Positions 33,702 through 42,086 of a stretch of 64,000 bases of DNA are shown piece by piece. Source of the stretch: Amycolatopsis azurea DSM 43854. GTDB taxonomy: Bacteria; Actinomycetota; Actinomycetes; Mycobacteriales; Pseudonocardiaceae. The notes under the pieces were generated by a model, which searched no databases, was not told the origin of the DNA, and saw nothing but the letters and a program-made list of their open reading frames with translations. How positions within the stretch are numbered: position 1 is the stretch's first letter; the number at the start of each line of letters is the position of its first letter. The position numbers were made by a program, and so were the translations under genes. The stretch covers positions 124,001 through 188,000 of the forward strand of contig NZ_MUXN01000027.1 in the NCBI RefSeq assembly GCF_001995215.1. Direction: 5' to 3'.

Positions 33702-35372
33702 TCAGTCTTCGGCGCCCGGTGGCCCTGTCCGCGCGTCGCGGGGCAACAGCCGTAGTTGCACCATGGCGGCGAACCGCTCCCCCGCGTCGTCGAGGTCGAT
33801 CTCGCCGACTTCGGCGAGGCGCCGCAGTCGATAGCGGAAGGTGTTCGGATGGACGTAGGCCGCGGCGGACGCGGCGCCGATGTCACCGAAGGCGTCCAGC
33901 CAGCACCGGAGGGTGTGCACCAGTTGTGACTGATGCTGGTCGTCGTAGGCGAGCAGCCGCGCGACAGGTCCTGTCGCGACGTCTCCCCTGGCCGCGGCGA
34001 GGTCGGCCAGTTCCAGCATGAGCGCGTCGACGTGGACGTCGTCGGAAGTGGCGACGCGTTTCCCGCCGGAGTTAGTGAGCAGCACGCGCAACGCCCTGTC
34101 CGCGCCGTCGCGCGAGGCACGCAGGCCGGAACCGTCGAGCGCGAGCGGTCCGATGCCGATCGCGGCCGCCGCGCGTCGTCCGGTGCGCTCCAGGAAGGTC
34201 GACGCGACCCGCACCGAACGCTCCTGGCAGTCGTCGTGACTACCCGGCATCGGAACGATGCCGTAGGCGACGTCGCCCACGAGCGCGACGGCCGAGCGCG
34301 GCTGGACGGCGCTGAGGTGCATGGCGAGCGCGTCGGCGACCCGCTGGCGGTCCGCGACCAGCCGGAGGTCGTCCTCCAGCGCGGGCGCGCCGAGCAGGCC
34401 CATGGCCAGCACGATCGACGGCTGGCCGAGCAGGCCGAGCCGGGCGATGGCCTCCGGCGCCCCGGAACCGCCTTCGAGCGCCGTGCTCACGAGGTCCGCG
34501 CGCAGCCGTCGTTCGACGTCGGCGCCCGCACGGAGCCGGAGCATGTGCAACGCGACGAGTTTGGTCGCGTCGATCAGTGCCTGGGTCCGCTCCTCGCTGA
34601 GCGGTTCCCGGACCGCCGCCCAGATCGAACCGAGTATCTCGTCGCCGGCCCGAACAGCGATCGCCACCCTGGGAAGGACGAGCTCGGTGGCGTCGTAGCG
34701 CTGCGGATCGACGTAGACGGGGGTGTGGTCGCGGTACAGCCTCTCGAAGACACCATCCTGTTCCAGGCCGCGGGCGAACCGCTCCGGCACCTGACGACCG
34801 AGGATGGTCTCGACGCGGGAGGGATCCGCTTCGTCCTGACGCCCGGAGAACGCGAGGATCCGGTTACTGCGGTCCTCGATGGTCACCGGCGCGTCCAGCA
34901 GCGCGGCGATCGCGTTGGCCAGCGCGAAAAGATCACCCGACGGCATCCCGCCGAGCGTCTGCGGCGAGACCTCGCCGACGTCGCCCTCGGCGAGCAGGGT
35001 CCGGAGCATGGCTGCGAGCTGGGCCCAGGACGCGCCGCGGGCCAGCCCGAGCAGGGCGACCCCGGACGAGTCCGCGGCGCGCCGGAGTTCCGGCGCCGGG
35101 GTGACGGGAGAACGGACGACGAGCGCCGCGGCGCCCCTCGCGCCCACGTCGCGCAAAAGGCGGACGACCTCGTCCTGCTCCCGCACCCCGACGCCGAGCA
35201 CGACGGCCCCGCCAGGGATGTCGGATTCGTCGTGCGGATCGTGGATGACCACCCCGCCGAGCTGTCGGCGGGTGGTCCGGCCGACCGCGACCGGCTCCAG
35301 GAGCACGTCCCCGAGGTCCTCGAGGACGCGTCCCAAGCTCATGTGCGGCTTGCTGGGCACCGGTGTCAGCAC
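33702..35372 (-). CDS. PucR family transcriptional regulator
   Basis: This 556-residue protein has an N-terminal purine-catabolism PucR-like domain (VVIHDPHDESDIPGGAVVLGVGVR), a GGDEF-related middle (LDAPVTIEDRSNRILAFSG) and a C-terminal PucR HTH_30 (LLAYDDQHQSQLVHTLRCWLDAFG then AAAYVHPNTFRYRLRRLAEVGEIDLDD). Members control purine, amino-acid or polyamine use. The start is uncertain: GTG at 35372 or ATG at 35342 (MSLGRV). It sits between the racemase operon and the transporter/hydrolase genes and probably regulates the block. Confidence 0.9.
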   Translation of the reverse strand: MLTPVPSKPHMSLGRVLEDLGDVLLEPVAVGRTTRRQLGGVVIHDPHDESDIPGGAVVLGVGVREQDEVVRLLRDVGARGAAALVVRSPVTPAPELRRAADSSGVALLGLARGASWAQLAAMLRTLLAEGDVGEVSPQTLGGMPSGDLFALANAIAALLDAPVTIEDRSNRILAFSGRQDEADPSRVETILGRQVPERFARGLEQDGVFERLYRDHTPVYVDPQRYDATELVLPRVAIAVRAGDEILGSIWAAVREPLSEERTQALIDATKLVALHMLRLRAGADVERRLRADLVSTALEGGSGAPEAIARLGLLGQPSIVLAMGLLGAPALEDDLRLVADRQRVADALAMHLSAVQPRSAVALVGDVAYGIVPMPGSHDDCQERSVRVASTFLERTGRRAAAAIGIGPLALDGSGLRASRDGADRALRVLLTNSGGKRVATSDDVHVDALMLELADLAAARGDVATGPVARLLAYDDQHQSQLVHTLRCWLDAFGDIGAASAAAYVHPNTFRYRLRRLAEVGEIDLDDAGERFAAMVQLRLLPRDARTGPPGAED

Positions 35373-35404
35373 CCCCCGAAGTTAAACCCGGCCTCGTCGA
35401 ACCG

Positions 35405-35424
35405 TTTGGTTCGTTCCGACCAAA
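35405..35424. promoter_or_regulatory. Dyad upstream of pucR
   Basis: TTTGGT-N8-ACCAAA has perfect 6-bp arms and ends 33 bp before the GTG of pucR (on the other strand). The TTGGT core recalls PucR boxes described in Bacillus. Candidate autoregulatory site. Confidence 0.45.
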
Positions 35425-35448
35425 TCTAACCCCGGAATTCGTAGTTGG

Positions 35449-36555
35449 CTACGAACCGATCCACACCTTTTCGGTGGTGAAGTCGTCCAGGATGTCGGGA
35501 ATCGGGGTGACGCCGAGACCCGGTCCGGTCGGCACCGGGAGGTGCCCGGCCTCCAGCACGAACGGCTCGGTGATGTCCGTGCGGTAGAACCGGCCGGACG
35601 CCGAGGTGTCACCCGGCAGTGTGAAGCCGGGCAGCGAGGCCAGCGCGACGTTGGCCGCCCGGCCGAGCCCGGTCTCGATCATGCCGCCGCACCACACCGC
35701 GACGCCGTGCGCCGCGCAGACGTCATGCACCCGGCGGGCTTCGAGGTAGCCGCCGACCCGGCCCGGTTTGATGTTGACGATCTGGCAGGCGCCGAGCTTG
35801 ATCGCGTCGGCCGCGGCCTTGGCCGAGACGATCGACTCGTCGAGGCAGATCGGGGTCCGGATCCGCTTGGCCAGTTCGGCGTGGCCGTGCACGTCCTCCT
35901 CTTCGAGGGGCTGCTCGATCAGCAGGAGGTCGAACGGGTCGAGCCGGGCCAGCAGCGGCGCGTCGCCCAGGGTGTACGCGGTGTTGGCGTCGACCTGCAG
36001 CAGCACGTCGTCACCGAACCGCTCACGCACCTGCCGCACCGGCTCGATGTCCCAGCCGGGTTCGATCTTCAGCTTGATCCGGACGTAGCCCTCGTCGAGG
36101 TAGTCGCCGACGACGTCGAGCAGCTGCGGGATCGAATCCATGATCCCGACCGAGACGCCGCAGGCAACGGAGTCGCGTGTGGACCCCAGTTCGGCCGCGA
36201 AGGACCTTTCGTGCGCGCGGAGTTCGGCGTCGAGGACGGCCATCTCCAGCGCCCCCTTCGCCATCCGGTGCCCCTTGAACTTCGCCAGTAGCGGCGTCAC
36301 CTTGTACGCGGTGACGTCGTCGGCGGCCAGCAGGGCCGGGATCAGGTGGTTCCGCAGCACGTGTTCGGCGGCGTCGTTGTACTCCGACGAGTAGACCGGC
36401 GCCGCCATCGTGACGCATTCACCCCAGCCCTCGCCCGCCGGAGTCACCGCGCGGACGAGCATCAGTTCCCGTTCGGACTGTGTCCCGAACGACGTCCGGA
36501 ACGGGGCCACGAGCGGCATCCGGACCCGGCGCAGTTCCACACCGCTGAGTTTCAC
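35449..36555 (-). CDS. N-succinylamino acid racemase / o-succinylbenzoate synthase family enzyme
   Basis: This 368-residue enolase-superfamily enzyme has the catalytic lysines Lys161 and Lys163 in RIKLKIEPGW and Lys263 in NIKPGRVGG, and metal ligands Asp189 (VDANTAYT), Glu214 (IEQPLEEED) and Asp239 (CLDES). The start MKLSGVELRRV and the length match the N-acylamino acid racemase of Amycolatopsis as I recall it. That family racemises N-acyl or N-succinyl amino acids and can also make o-succinylbenzoate. The partners (GNAT, M20 hydrolase) match the known D-to-L amino acid route: succinylate, racemise, desuccinylate. The GTG start has GGAG 6 bp before and overlaps the GNAT stop. Confidence 0.9.
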   Translation of the reverse strand: MKLSGVELRRVRMPLVAPFRTSFGTQSERELMLVRAVTPAGEGWGECVTMAAPVYSSEYNDAAEHVLRNHLIPALLAADDVTAYKVTPLLAKFKGHRMAKGALEMAVLDAELRAHERSFAAELGSTRDSVACGVSVGIMDSIPQLLDVVGDYLDEGYVRIKLKIEPGWDIEPVRQVRERFGDDVLLQVDANTAYTLGDAPLLARLDPFDLLLIEQPLEEEDVHGHAELAKRIRTPICLDESIVSAKAAADAIKLGACQIVNIKPGRVGGYLEARRVHDVCAAHGVAVWCGGMIETGLGRAANVALASLPGFTLPGDTSASGRFYRTDITEPFVLEAGHLPVPTGPGLGVTPIPDILDDFTTEKVWIGS

Positions 36556-37436
36556 GACTGCTCCTTCGAGATCACGTACCAGCCGGCACGATCGAAACCG
36601 GCGACCTTGGCGTTGTCCGCCATCAGTCCGCCGAGGACTTCGCGCAGGGCGACGCGCCACGCGTTGCCGCGACCGGGATCGGTGCGGCGCAACCGTTCGA
36701 TGTCGGACGGAACGGCGACGAGCACGGTCGGGGCGTCGGCGGATCCGATGCTCGGACCGCCGTCGGAATCGACCGACAGCGCCTTTGCCGCCCCCAGCGC
36801 TTCCGCGTCGATCAGGACGGGTTCGCCGAAAGCGGCGGAACGGACGTCCGGGCTCGTCAGGTCCCAGCCGACCATCAGCCGGTCGGTGTCACCCGAACCG
36901 TTGATGCTGTCCGCCATCGGACCGTAGAAGTCGGGCAGGTACCCGATCGGGCGCGCGCCGAGCTTCCCCAGGTTGAAATAGGCGTTGCGGCGCACCAGCG
37001 GATCGAAGGTCCAGGTGATCACCGAGACGTCCTGGAGCAACGCCCAGCCGCGCTGGTGCAATTTGAGCGCGTGCCCGATCCCCCGGCCCGCACCGGCGCG
37101 GGCGACCCCGGCGATATGACTGTGCAGGCTTGCCTTTCCCGGATTCCCGAAGAAACCGAAGCAGGCCCCCAGCAGTTCGCCGTGCTCGAACGCGCCCGCG
37201 ACGTAGTTCCCGGCACTGGACATCGCGCGGAGCAACTCCGTGCTGACCGGCCGGGAGCCGGGGGCGGACTGCCAGATCGACTCGAACAGGCCGACCACCG
37301 CGGCCAGATCGGCGATTTCGGTGAGTTCGCGGATTTCGACGCCCGAGGCCACGGCGGCGGCGCGTGCGGCGGCGACGGCTTCGTCGCGCACCTCCGCCGC
37401 CACGAGGCTCTCCGTATTCGTCGCAAGATTCGTCAC
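36552..37436 (-). CDS. GNAT-family acyltransferase of the racemase operon
   Basis: This 294-residue protein has the GNAT acyl-CoA motif HIAGVARAGAGRGIGHALKLHQRGWAL (about 120-146) and ITWTFDPLVRRNAYFNLGKLGA after it. It corresponds to COG3375-type proteins that, in Geobacillus-like clusters, N-succinylate D-amino acids for the adjacent racemase. GTG start; its stop overlaps the racemase start by 4 bp. The same reaction is likely here: acyl transfer from succinyl-CoA to a D-amino acid (inference from context). Confidence 0.8.
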   Translation of the reverse strand: MTNLATNTESLVAAEVRDEAVAAARAAAVASGVEIRELTEIADLAAVVGLFESIWQSAPGSRPVSTELLRAMSSAGNYVAGAFEHGELLGACFGFFGNPGKASLHSHIAGVARAGAGRGIGHALKLHQRGWALLQDVSVITWTFDPLVRRNAYFNLGKLGARPIGYLPDFYGPMADSINGSGDTDRLMVGWDLTSPDVRSAAFGEPVLIDAEALGAAKALSVDSDGGPSIGSADAPTVLVAVPSDIERLRRTDPGRGNAWRVALREVLGGLMADNAKVAGFDRAGWYVISKEQS

Positions 37437-37467
37437 GGGACAATCCTTTCCCGGCCCGGCGGCCGCG

Positions 37468-38610
37468 TCACCGTCGTGCCGCACCAGATTCGCCCGCGCG
37501 ATTCGTCGCGCCGGACGGACCCCGCTTCGCGAGCACGTTCTCCACGAGAGCGGCCAGCAAAGCGGTACGTCGCGGCACTTCGGCGACGACGACGTGTTCG
37601 TGATCCGCGTGTGCCCCGCCGCCGACGGCGCCGAGCCCGTCCAGGGTGGGAATTCCCATCCCTGCGGTGTAATTGCCGTCCGAAGCGCCACCGACCGACG
37701 CGGAAGTGAGGTCCCCGAGGCCGAGCTCGCCCGACAGTTCCTCGGCCAGCTCGAACAATCCCGCCGACGAGCTTTCTTCGAGCGGTGGCCGGTTGATCCC
37801 GCCGGTCACGCGGACCTCGGCGTCGTCCAGTACCGGCCGGAGGTCCCGCATGGCCTGGTCGACCCGGAGTTGTTCGGCCTCGTTCCACACGCGGACGTCG
37901 ACGGCCACGCTCGCGGCGGCGGGAACGGTGTTGACCGTCGTTCCCGCCGAGACGACGGTGGGGGTCACGCTGGTCCCGGCCGCCGGATCGGCGAGCGCGG
38001 CCACCGCGAGGATCTGGTGCGCGATCTCGATCCCCGCGTTGATCCCCTTCTCCGGTTCCAGCCCGGCATGCGCCGCGCGTCCGACGATCTCGACCCGGTA
38101 ATGGGAAACGCCTTTGCGGCGGCATTTCAGCGCGCCGCCGTCGGCCGAAGCCTCCAGCACGAACGCCGCGTCGCAGCCCGCCGCGGACTCCTCGATCAGG
38201 GCACGTGACGACGGCGAGCCGATCTCCTCGTCGCCGGTGACCAGAATGGACAGTCCGGCCCGGTCGGGCACGGTCGCGGCGGCGTGCAGCGCCATCACGA
38301 CCCCGGCCTTCATGTCGAAACAGCCCGGGCCGCGCAGTACGCCGTCCTGGACGGAGAACGGATGTGTCTCCAGCGAACCGTGCGGCCACACCGTGTCGTG
38401 GTGGCCGAGCAGCAGCACTCGTGGCGGCCCGTCGCCGAATCGCCAGCGCAGATGCGTGACCCCGTCGATGACGATGCGCTCCGGCTCCGCGCCGAGCAGC
38501 CTCTTGCCGACCTCCGCCACCACTTCGGCGCTGCGGGCCACCGCCTCGTGATCCGAGGACGGGGACTCGCAGCGGACGAGCGTCTCGATGTCGTCCAGCA
38601 GTTCGCTCAT
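37468..38610 (-). CDS. M20 family metallopeptidase (desuccinylase/carboxypeptidase)
   Basis: This 380-residue enzyme has the two-zinc M20 site: His70 and Asp72 (GHHDTVW), Asp99 (GPGCFDMKAG), catalytic Glu128 and Glu129 (TGDEEIG), Glu153 and a late His in GGGAHADHEHV. It resembles the glutamate carboxypeptidase/ArgE/DapE group. Between the deacylase and GNAT/racemase genes it is the natural candidate to remove the succinyl group from N-succinyl-L-amino acids. The ATG overlaps the deacylase stop by 3-4 bp. Confidence 0.85.
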   Translation of the reverse strand: MSELLDDIETLVRCESPSSDHEAVARSAEVVAEVGKRLLGAEPERIVIDGVTHLRWRFGDGPPRVLLLGHHDTVWPHGSLETHPFSVQDGVLRGPGCFDMKAGVVMALHAAATVPDRAGLSILVTGDEEIGSPSSRALIEESAAGCDAAFVLEASADGGALKCRRKGVSHYRVEIVGRAAHAGLEPEKGINAGIEIAHQILAVAALADPAAGTSVTPTVVSAGTTVNTVPAAASVAVDVRVWNEAEQLRVDQAMRDLRPVLDDAEVRVTGGINRPPLEESSSAGLFELAEELSGELGLGDLTSASVGGASDGNYTAGMGIPTLDGLGAVGGGAHADHEHVVVAEVPRRTALLAALVENVLAKRGPSGATNRAGESGAARR

Positions 38611-40082
38611 CGCGGCTCACCCCGCAACGGCTTGCCGGGAAAGGCGTCCGTGCGCAGGTTCCCGTCGGTGACCACCGGGACACCCGAGACGAACAGATGC
38701 CGGACGCCGACCGAAGGCCGGGTCGGGTCGAAGTAGGTCGCCGCGTCGGTGATGGCGTGCGGGTCGAGGACGACGATGTCGGCGTCGGCGCCGACGTTGA
38801 GCCGTCCCTTGGCCAGCGCTCCGGGAGCGACCTCGTCGAGTACCCGCGCGGGCAGGTAGGAGCAGCGCCGGAACGCCTCCAGCCAGGTCCATGCCTTGCT
38901 CTCGCGCACCATCAGGCGCAACGTCTTGGCGTACGTCCCGGACGTGCGCGGATGCGTCGCGCCTCCGGGCGGCAGCGGCCATTCGGTGCTCTCGCTGGTT
39001 CCGTTCTTCCAGTACACGGGCAGCGCGTCGCTGGCGACGATGGCGTCGGGGAACGCGAGCGCCTGGTGCAGGAGACCGAGGTCGTGCGGGCTGGTTTCGT
39101 CGAGGAACTCCAGGATGCACGGCGCACCCGGATCCGCGGCGCGCACCTGGAGCAGGCGGCCTTCGTCGGAGATGCGCTCCCCCGTCTCCAGCATGATCAC
39201 GCTGGACGGCGAGAGTCCCTTCATCTTCAGGCGTTCGGGTGAGAGGAACGCCGCGCCGATCCCCGTGCTGCCCGCGCCGTACGGATAGGCCTCGACGGTC
39301 ACCCGCGACCCGGCCGAACGCCCCGCTTCGAGCGCCGCGAGCACCCGCTCGATCTGATGACCGGAGGTGCTGTTCACGTGACAGTGGTGCATCGCGGCGC
39401 CGGTCTCGCCCGCGACGATCGCGATCTCCGCCGAACCGTCGACGGGCGTCTCCGGGTTCACCTCGACCAATTCCCGGACGTGGGTGTACGTCGGCGCCCC
39501 GGCCTCCTTCGCGAGGCGGGCCAGCGCGAGGAACTCACCGGGGTCGGTGTCGGGCGCGTAGCCCAGGAGCACCCCGACGCCGAGCGCGCCCGCGGCCAGC
39601 TCACCGTCCACAAGGGACAGCCATGCGGCGAGCTCCTTCGGTGACGAAGACCTTTGCCAGGAAGGATTTCCGAGTACCGCCAGCCCACTGTCGAAACCCG
39701 CGTCCGGCTCGATGCCGGCGAGCACCTGCGCTCGCGCCGCACCCCAGGACGCGGAAAACCCGTAGTGCAGCGGACGTCCCGCCGCGGCCGCCTCGGCGTA
39801 GGCCCGCTCGATCGGCATCAGCCCGGCTTCGAGGTCGAGCGCGGTCGTCACCCCGTCCATCGCCTGGAGCCGCTGGCCCGCGATGGTGTGCACGTGGCTG
39901 TGCAGGTCGATGAAGCCCGGTCCGACGACGAGCCCGGTGACGTCGATCTCCACGTCGCCGGGCTCCGCGGTCAGGCCTTCGCCGACGGCGGTGACCACCC
40001 CATCGGTGACCAGCACGTCGGCCGTGCCGTCGAATCCGGTCGCCGGATCGATGACACGACCGCCACGCAAGAGTGTCCGCAT
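38607..40082 (-). CDS. N-acyl-D-amino acid deacylase (amidohydrolase family)
   Basis: This 491-residue amidohydrolase has the metal-binding HSHVH after GFIDL (61-65), a HCHVNSTSG segment around residue 238 and SDALP near 345 as the catalytic Asp. These features fit the D-aminoacylase group. It would hydrolyse N-acyl-D-amino acids and feed free D-amino acids or related acids into the operon it opens. AGGAGG stands 8 bp before the ATG, with a strong inverted repeat over and before it. No signal peptide. Confidence 0.85.
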   Translation of the reverse strand: MRTLLRGGRVIDPATGFDGTADVLVTDGVVTAVGEGLTAEPGDVEIDVTGLVVGPGFIDLHSHVHTIAGQRLQAMDGVTTALDLEAGLMPIERAYAEAAAAGRPLHYGFSASWGAARAQVLAGIEPDAGFDSGLAVLGNPSWQRSSSPKELAAWLSLVDGELAAGALGVGVLLGYAPDTDPGEFLALARLAKEAGAPTYTHVRELVEVNPETPVDGSAEIAIVAGETGAAMHHCHVNSTSGHQIERVLAALEAGRSAGSRVTVEAYPYGAGSTGIGAAFLSPERLKMKGLSPSSVIMLETGERISDEGRLLQVRAADPGAPCILEFLDETSPHDLGLLHQALAFPDAIVASDALPVYWKNGTSESTEWPLPPGGATHPRTSGTYAKTLRLMVRESKAWTWLEAFRRCSYLPARVLDEVAPGALAKGRLNVGADADIVVLDPHAITDAATYFDPTRPSVGVRHLFVSGVPVVTDGNLRTDAFPGKPLRGEPR

Positions 40083-40091
40083 GCTTCGCCT

Positions 40092-40123
40092 CCTAGGATC
40101 GCCTCGTTCATGGCGACCCTAGG
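40092..40123. promoter_or_regulatory. Inverted repeat at the head of the D-amino-acid operon
   Basis: CCTAGGATCGCC (40092-40103) pairs with GGCGACCCTAGG (40112-40123), one mismatch in 12, loop of 8. It covers the AGGAGG ribosome site of the deacylase gene, so it can be an operator or a translation-controlling hairpin. Confidence 0.6.
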
Positions 40124-40256
40124 AGGTTTCGTCAGGCGTCCGTTCGTACCGCGCGACGAATCCGGGCCCCTCGGTCCATCCGCCCGCACGAAGAGCCTCG
40201 TGAGTGGTGGAAGGTCAGCGGCCACGGGGGCGCCCAGCTTCGCTAAGGTCGCGAAA

Positions 40257-40291
40257 GCCACTTTCACAACCTTCAGCGTTGTGAAAGTGGC
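40257..40291. repeat. Intergenic hairpin, GCCACTTTCACAAC family
   Basis: The arm GCCACTTTCACAAC (40257-40270) pairs perfectly with GTTGTGAAAGTGGC (40278-40291), loop of 7. Same family and arm length as the hairpin at 32220-32254. Confidence 0.8.
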
Positions 40292-40397
40292 GTTCACAAC
40301 GCTTCCTCGCGTCTCTTCATGCGAAGTCCCTCCGACAGCCAGGGCCGTTGTGGCATCCGGGTCCCGCAAGCGCCAGCTAGGCCGGACCAGAACCGCT

Positions 40398-40450
40398 GCC
40401 TCCAATGTGGCATTGGGGACGCCGAGTGCCCCTAATGCCACATTGGAGGC
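40398..40450. repeat. Intergenic hairpin, CCAATGTGGCATTGG family
   Basis: The arm GCCTCCAATGTGGCATTGGGG pairs with CCCTAATGCCACATTGGAGGC (40430-40450), one mismatch in 21, loop of 11. The CCCCAATGTGGCGTTGGGG core recurs at 63247-63265. Confidence 0.8.
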
Positions 40451-40494
40451 AAGCGATCGCGAGGCTGTCGCGCGAGGGACCACCCGAGTCAACC

Positions 40495-40645
40495 GCGTGA
40501 CCGGCGGGACGACACACGTGATCAGACGGACGACACACGTGACGGAGTGGACGACACGCGGTGGGACTTGGCCGTGGGAGTGTCGTCCATCTGATCACAG
40601 GCGTCGTCCGTCTGGCCACACGCGCCGTCCACTCAGTCACGCGAA
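40495..40645. repeat. 21-bp repeats in mirrored arrangement, same family as 16391-16495
   Basis: About three units like CACGTGATCAGACGGACGACA run in direct order (40495-40560), followed after a spacer by about three inverted units (TGTCGTCCATCTGATCACAG and following) up to the GTCACGCG end near 40643. The direct and inverted halves could fold into one long hairpin. The core CGTGATCAGACGG is shared with the array at 16391. Confidence 0.75.
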
Positions 40646-40666
40646 AGTACCGACCCGGCCCACGCA

Positions 40667-40716
40667 GCCTCGTGAGTGGTGAGGACGGTTAGAACCGTCC
40701 TCACCACTCACGAGGC
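40667..40716. terminator. Long perfect hairpin after beta-glucosidase gene
   Basis: 24-bp perfect arms (GCCTCGTGAGTGGTGAGGAC... and its complement) with a 2-base loop end 2 bp before the beta-glucosidase stop codon on the minus strand. Such long GC-rich hairpins without U-tract act as terminators in actinomycetes. A related arm pair flanks the element at 63184-63381. Confidence 0.75.
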
Positions 40717-40718
40717 CG

Positions 40719-42086
40719 TCAGCGCTTCCGGTGCTCGGCGATGATCTCCGCGTACCGGTGACCGCTCGCCTTGACCGTCCGGACCTGCGTGTCGTAGTCG
40801 ACCCGCACGAGACCGAACCGCTTGCTCAGCCCACTGTCCCATTCGAAGTTGTCGAGCAGTGACCAGGCGAAGTACCCCTTCACCGGAGCGCCCGCTTCGG
40901 CGGCCCCGGCCACCGCGCCCAGGTGTTCCTCCAGGTAGGCGATGCGGTCCGCGTCGTCGATCGACCCGTCCTCCGCGACCTTGTCGTCGAAGGCGGCCCC
41001 GCTCTCGGTGACGTAGATGGCCCGGGCGCCGTACTCGTTGGCGAGCCGGTTGATCAGGTCCGCGAGCCCCTGCCCGTGGATCTCCCAGCCCATCGCCGTC
41101 GTGGCCGCCCCTTCGACCGGAACCTGCCTGGCGCGGGGCACGGGGCCGGTCGGGTCGTCCTCGACGATCTGACGGAAGTAGTAGTTCAGCCCGTGGAAGC
41201 CGACCGGGGCCGAGATCACCTCGAGGTCGTCCCCGACCACGGGCGGCTCGACGCCGTAGACCTCGATCATGTCCGCCGGGTAGCCGCGGCCGTTCGACGG
41301 GTCGAGCCACCAGCGGTTGACGTGCCCGTCCATCCTGGCCGCCGCCGCGACGTCTTCGGCGGAGTCGGACGCGGGCTCGATACCGCTGAGGTTCACGACC
41401 AGCCCGACGTTGGCGGGCTCGGCGGCGTTCGCGGTGATCGCCTGCACGCCGAGGCCATGCGCCAGCAGGAGGTGGTGCGACGCGTGGATCGCCTGCTTGA
41501 GGTCCTTGACACCGGGCGCGAACCGGCCTTCGAGATACCCGAGCCAAGCCGAGCACAGCGGCTCGTTGACGGTGTTCCAGTCCTTGACCCGATCCCCCAG
41601 CCGAGCCGCGACGACGGCGGCGTAGTCGGCGTACGCGTAAGCCGTGTCGCGCTCGGGCCAACCGCCCTCCAGCGCCGAGGGCAGGTCCCAGTGGAACAGC
41701 GTGGCGAACGGCCGGATCCCGGCTTCGAGCAACGCGTCGACCAGCCGGTCGTAGAAATCGAGACCGGCGACGTTGACTTCGCCGCGACCGGTCGGGATCA
41801 CCCGCGGCCAGGCGACCGAGAAACGGTAGGCGTCGAGGCCCAGCTGCTTCATGATGGCGAGATCCTCCGGCCAGCGCCGGTAGTGATCGCACGCGACGTC
41901 GGCGGTGTCGCCGTTCAGGACGGCACCCGGGACCCGGACGAAGTCGTCCCAGATGGACGGGAGCCTGCCGTCGGCGTCGACGGCGCCTTCGACCTGGTAC
42001 GCGGCGGTGGCCGCACCCCACAGGAAATCGGCGGGCAGGTGCAGATTCAAGGCGGACCTCTCTGTACGGAGCGACGGGCTGGTCAT
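40719..42086 (-). CDS. GH1 beta-glucosidase
   Basis: This 455-residue glycoside hydrolase family 1 enzyme begins its barrel with FLWGAATAAYQVEG. The acid/base is Glu175 in NTVNEPL and the nucleophile Glu361 in YVTESG; the usual motif is TENG, so the residue after the nucleophile is Ser instead of Asn. WSLLDNFEW near the end is the typical aglycone-site segment. No signal peptide: it acts in the cytoplasm on beta-glucosides such as cellobiose brought in by the ABC importer just upstream, whose last permease gene overlaps it by 4 bp. Confidence 0.93.
   Translation of the reverse strand: MTSPSLRTERSALNLHLPADFLWGAATAAYQVEGAVDADGRLPSIWDDFVRVPGAVLNGDTADVACDHYRRWPEDLAIMKQLGLDAYRFSVAWPRVIPTGRGEVNVAGLDFYDRLVDALLEAGIRPFATLFHWDLPSALEGGWPERDTAYAYADYAAVVAARLGDRVKDWNTVNEPLCSAWLGYLEGRFAPGVKDLKQAIHASHHLLLAHGLGVQAITANAAEPANVGLVVNLSGIEPASDSAEDVAAAARMDGHVNRWWLDPSNGRGYPADMIEVYGVEPPVVGDDLEVISAPVGFHGLNYYFRQIVEDDPTGPVPRARQVPVEGAATTAMGWEIHGQGLADLINRLANEYGARAIYVTESGAAFDDKVAEDGSIDDADRIAYLEEHLGAVAGAAEAGAPVKGYFAWSLLDNFEWDSGLSKRFGLVRVDYDTQVRTVKASGHRYAEIIAEHRKR

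Larger units (their letters stand above)
40124..40718. other. Gene-free spacer filled with hairpins and repeats
   Basis: Between the deacylase start and the beta-glucosidase stop lie about 600 bp without a convincing gene on either strand. It holds four repeat structures listed separately: hairpins at 40257-40291 and 40398-40450, a 21-bp repeat array at 40495-40645 and a terminator at 40667-40716. A partial copy of the last (CCTCGTGAGTGGT) also occurs near 40197. Confidence 0.75.
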
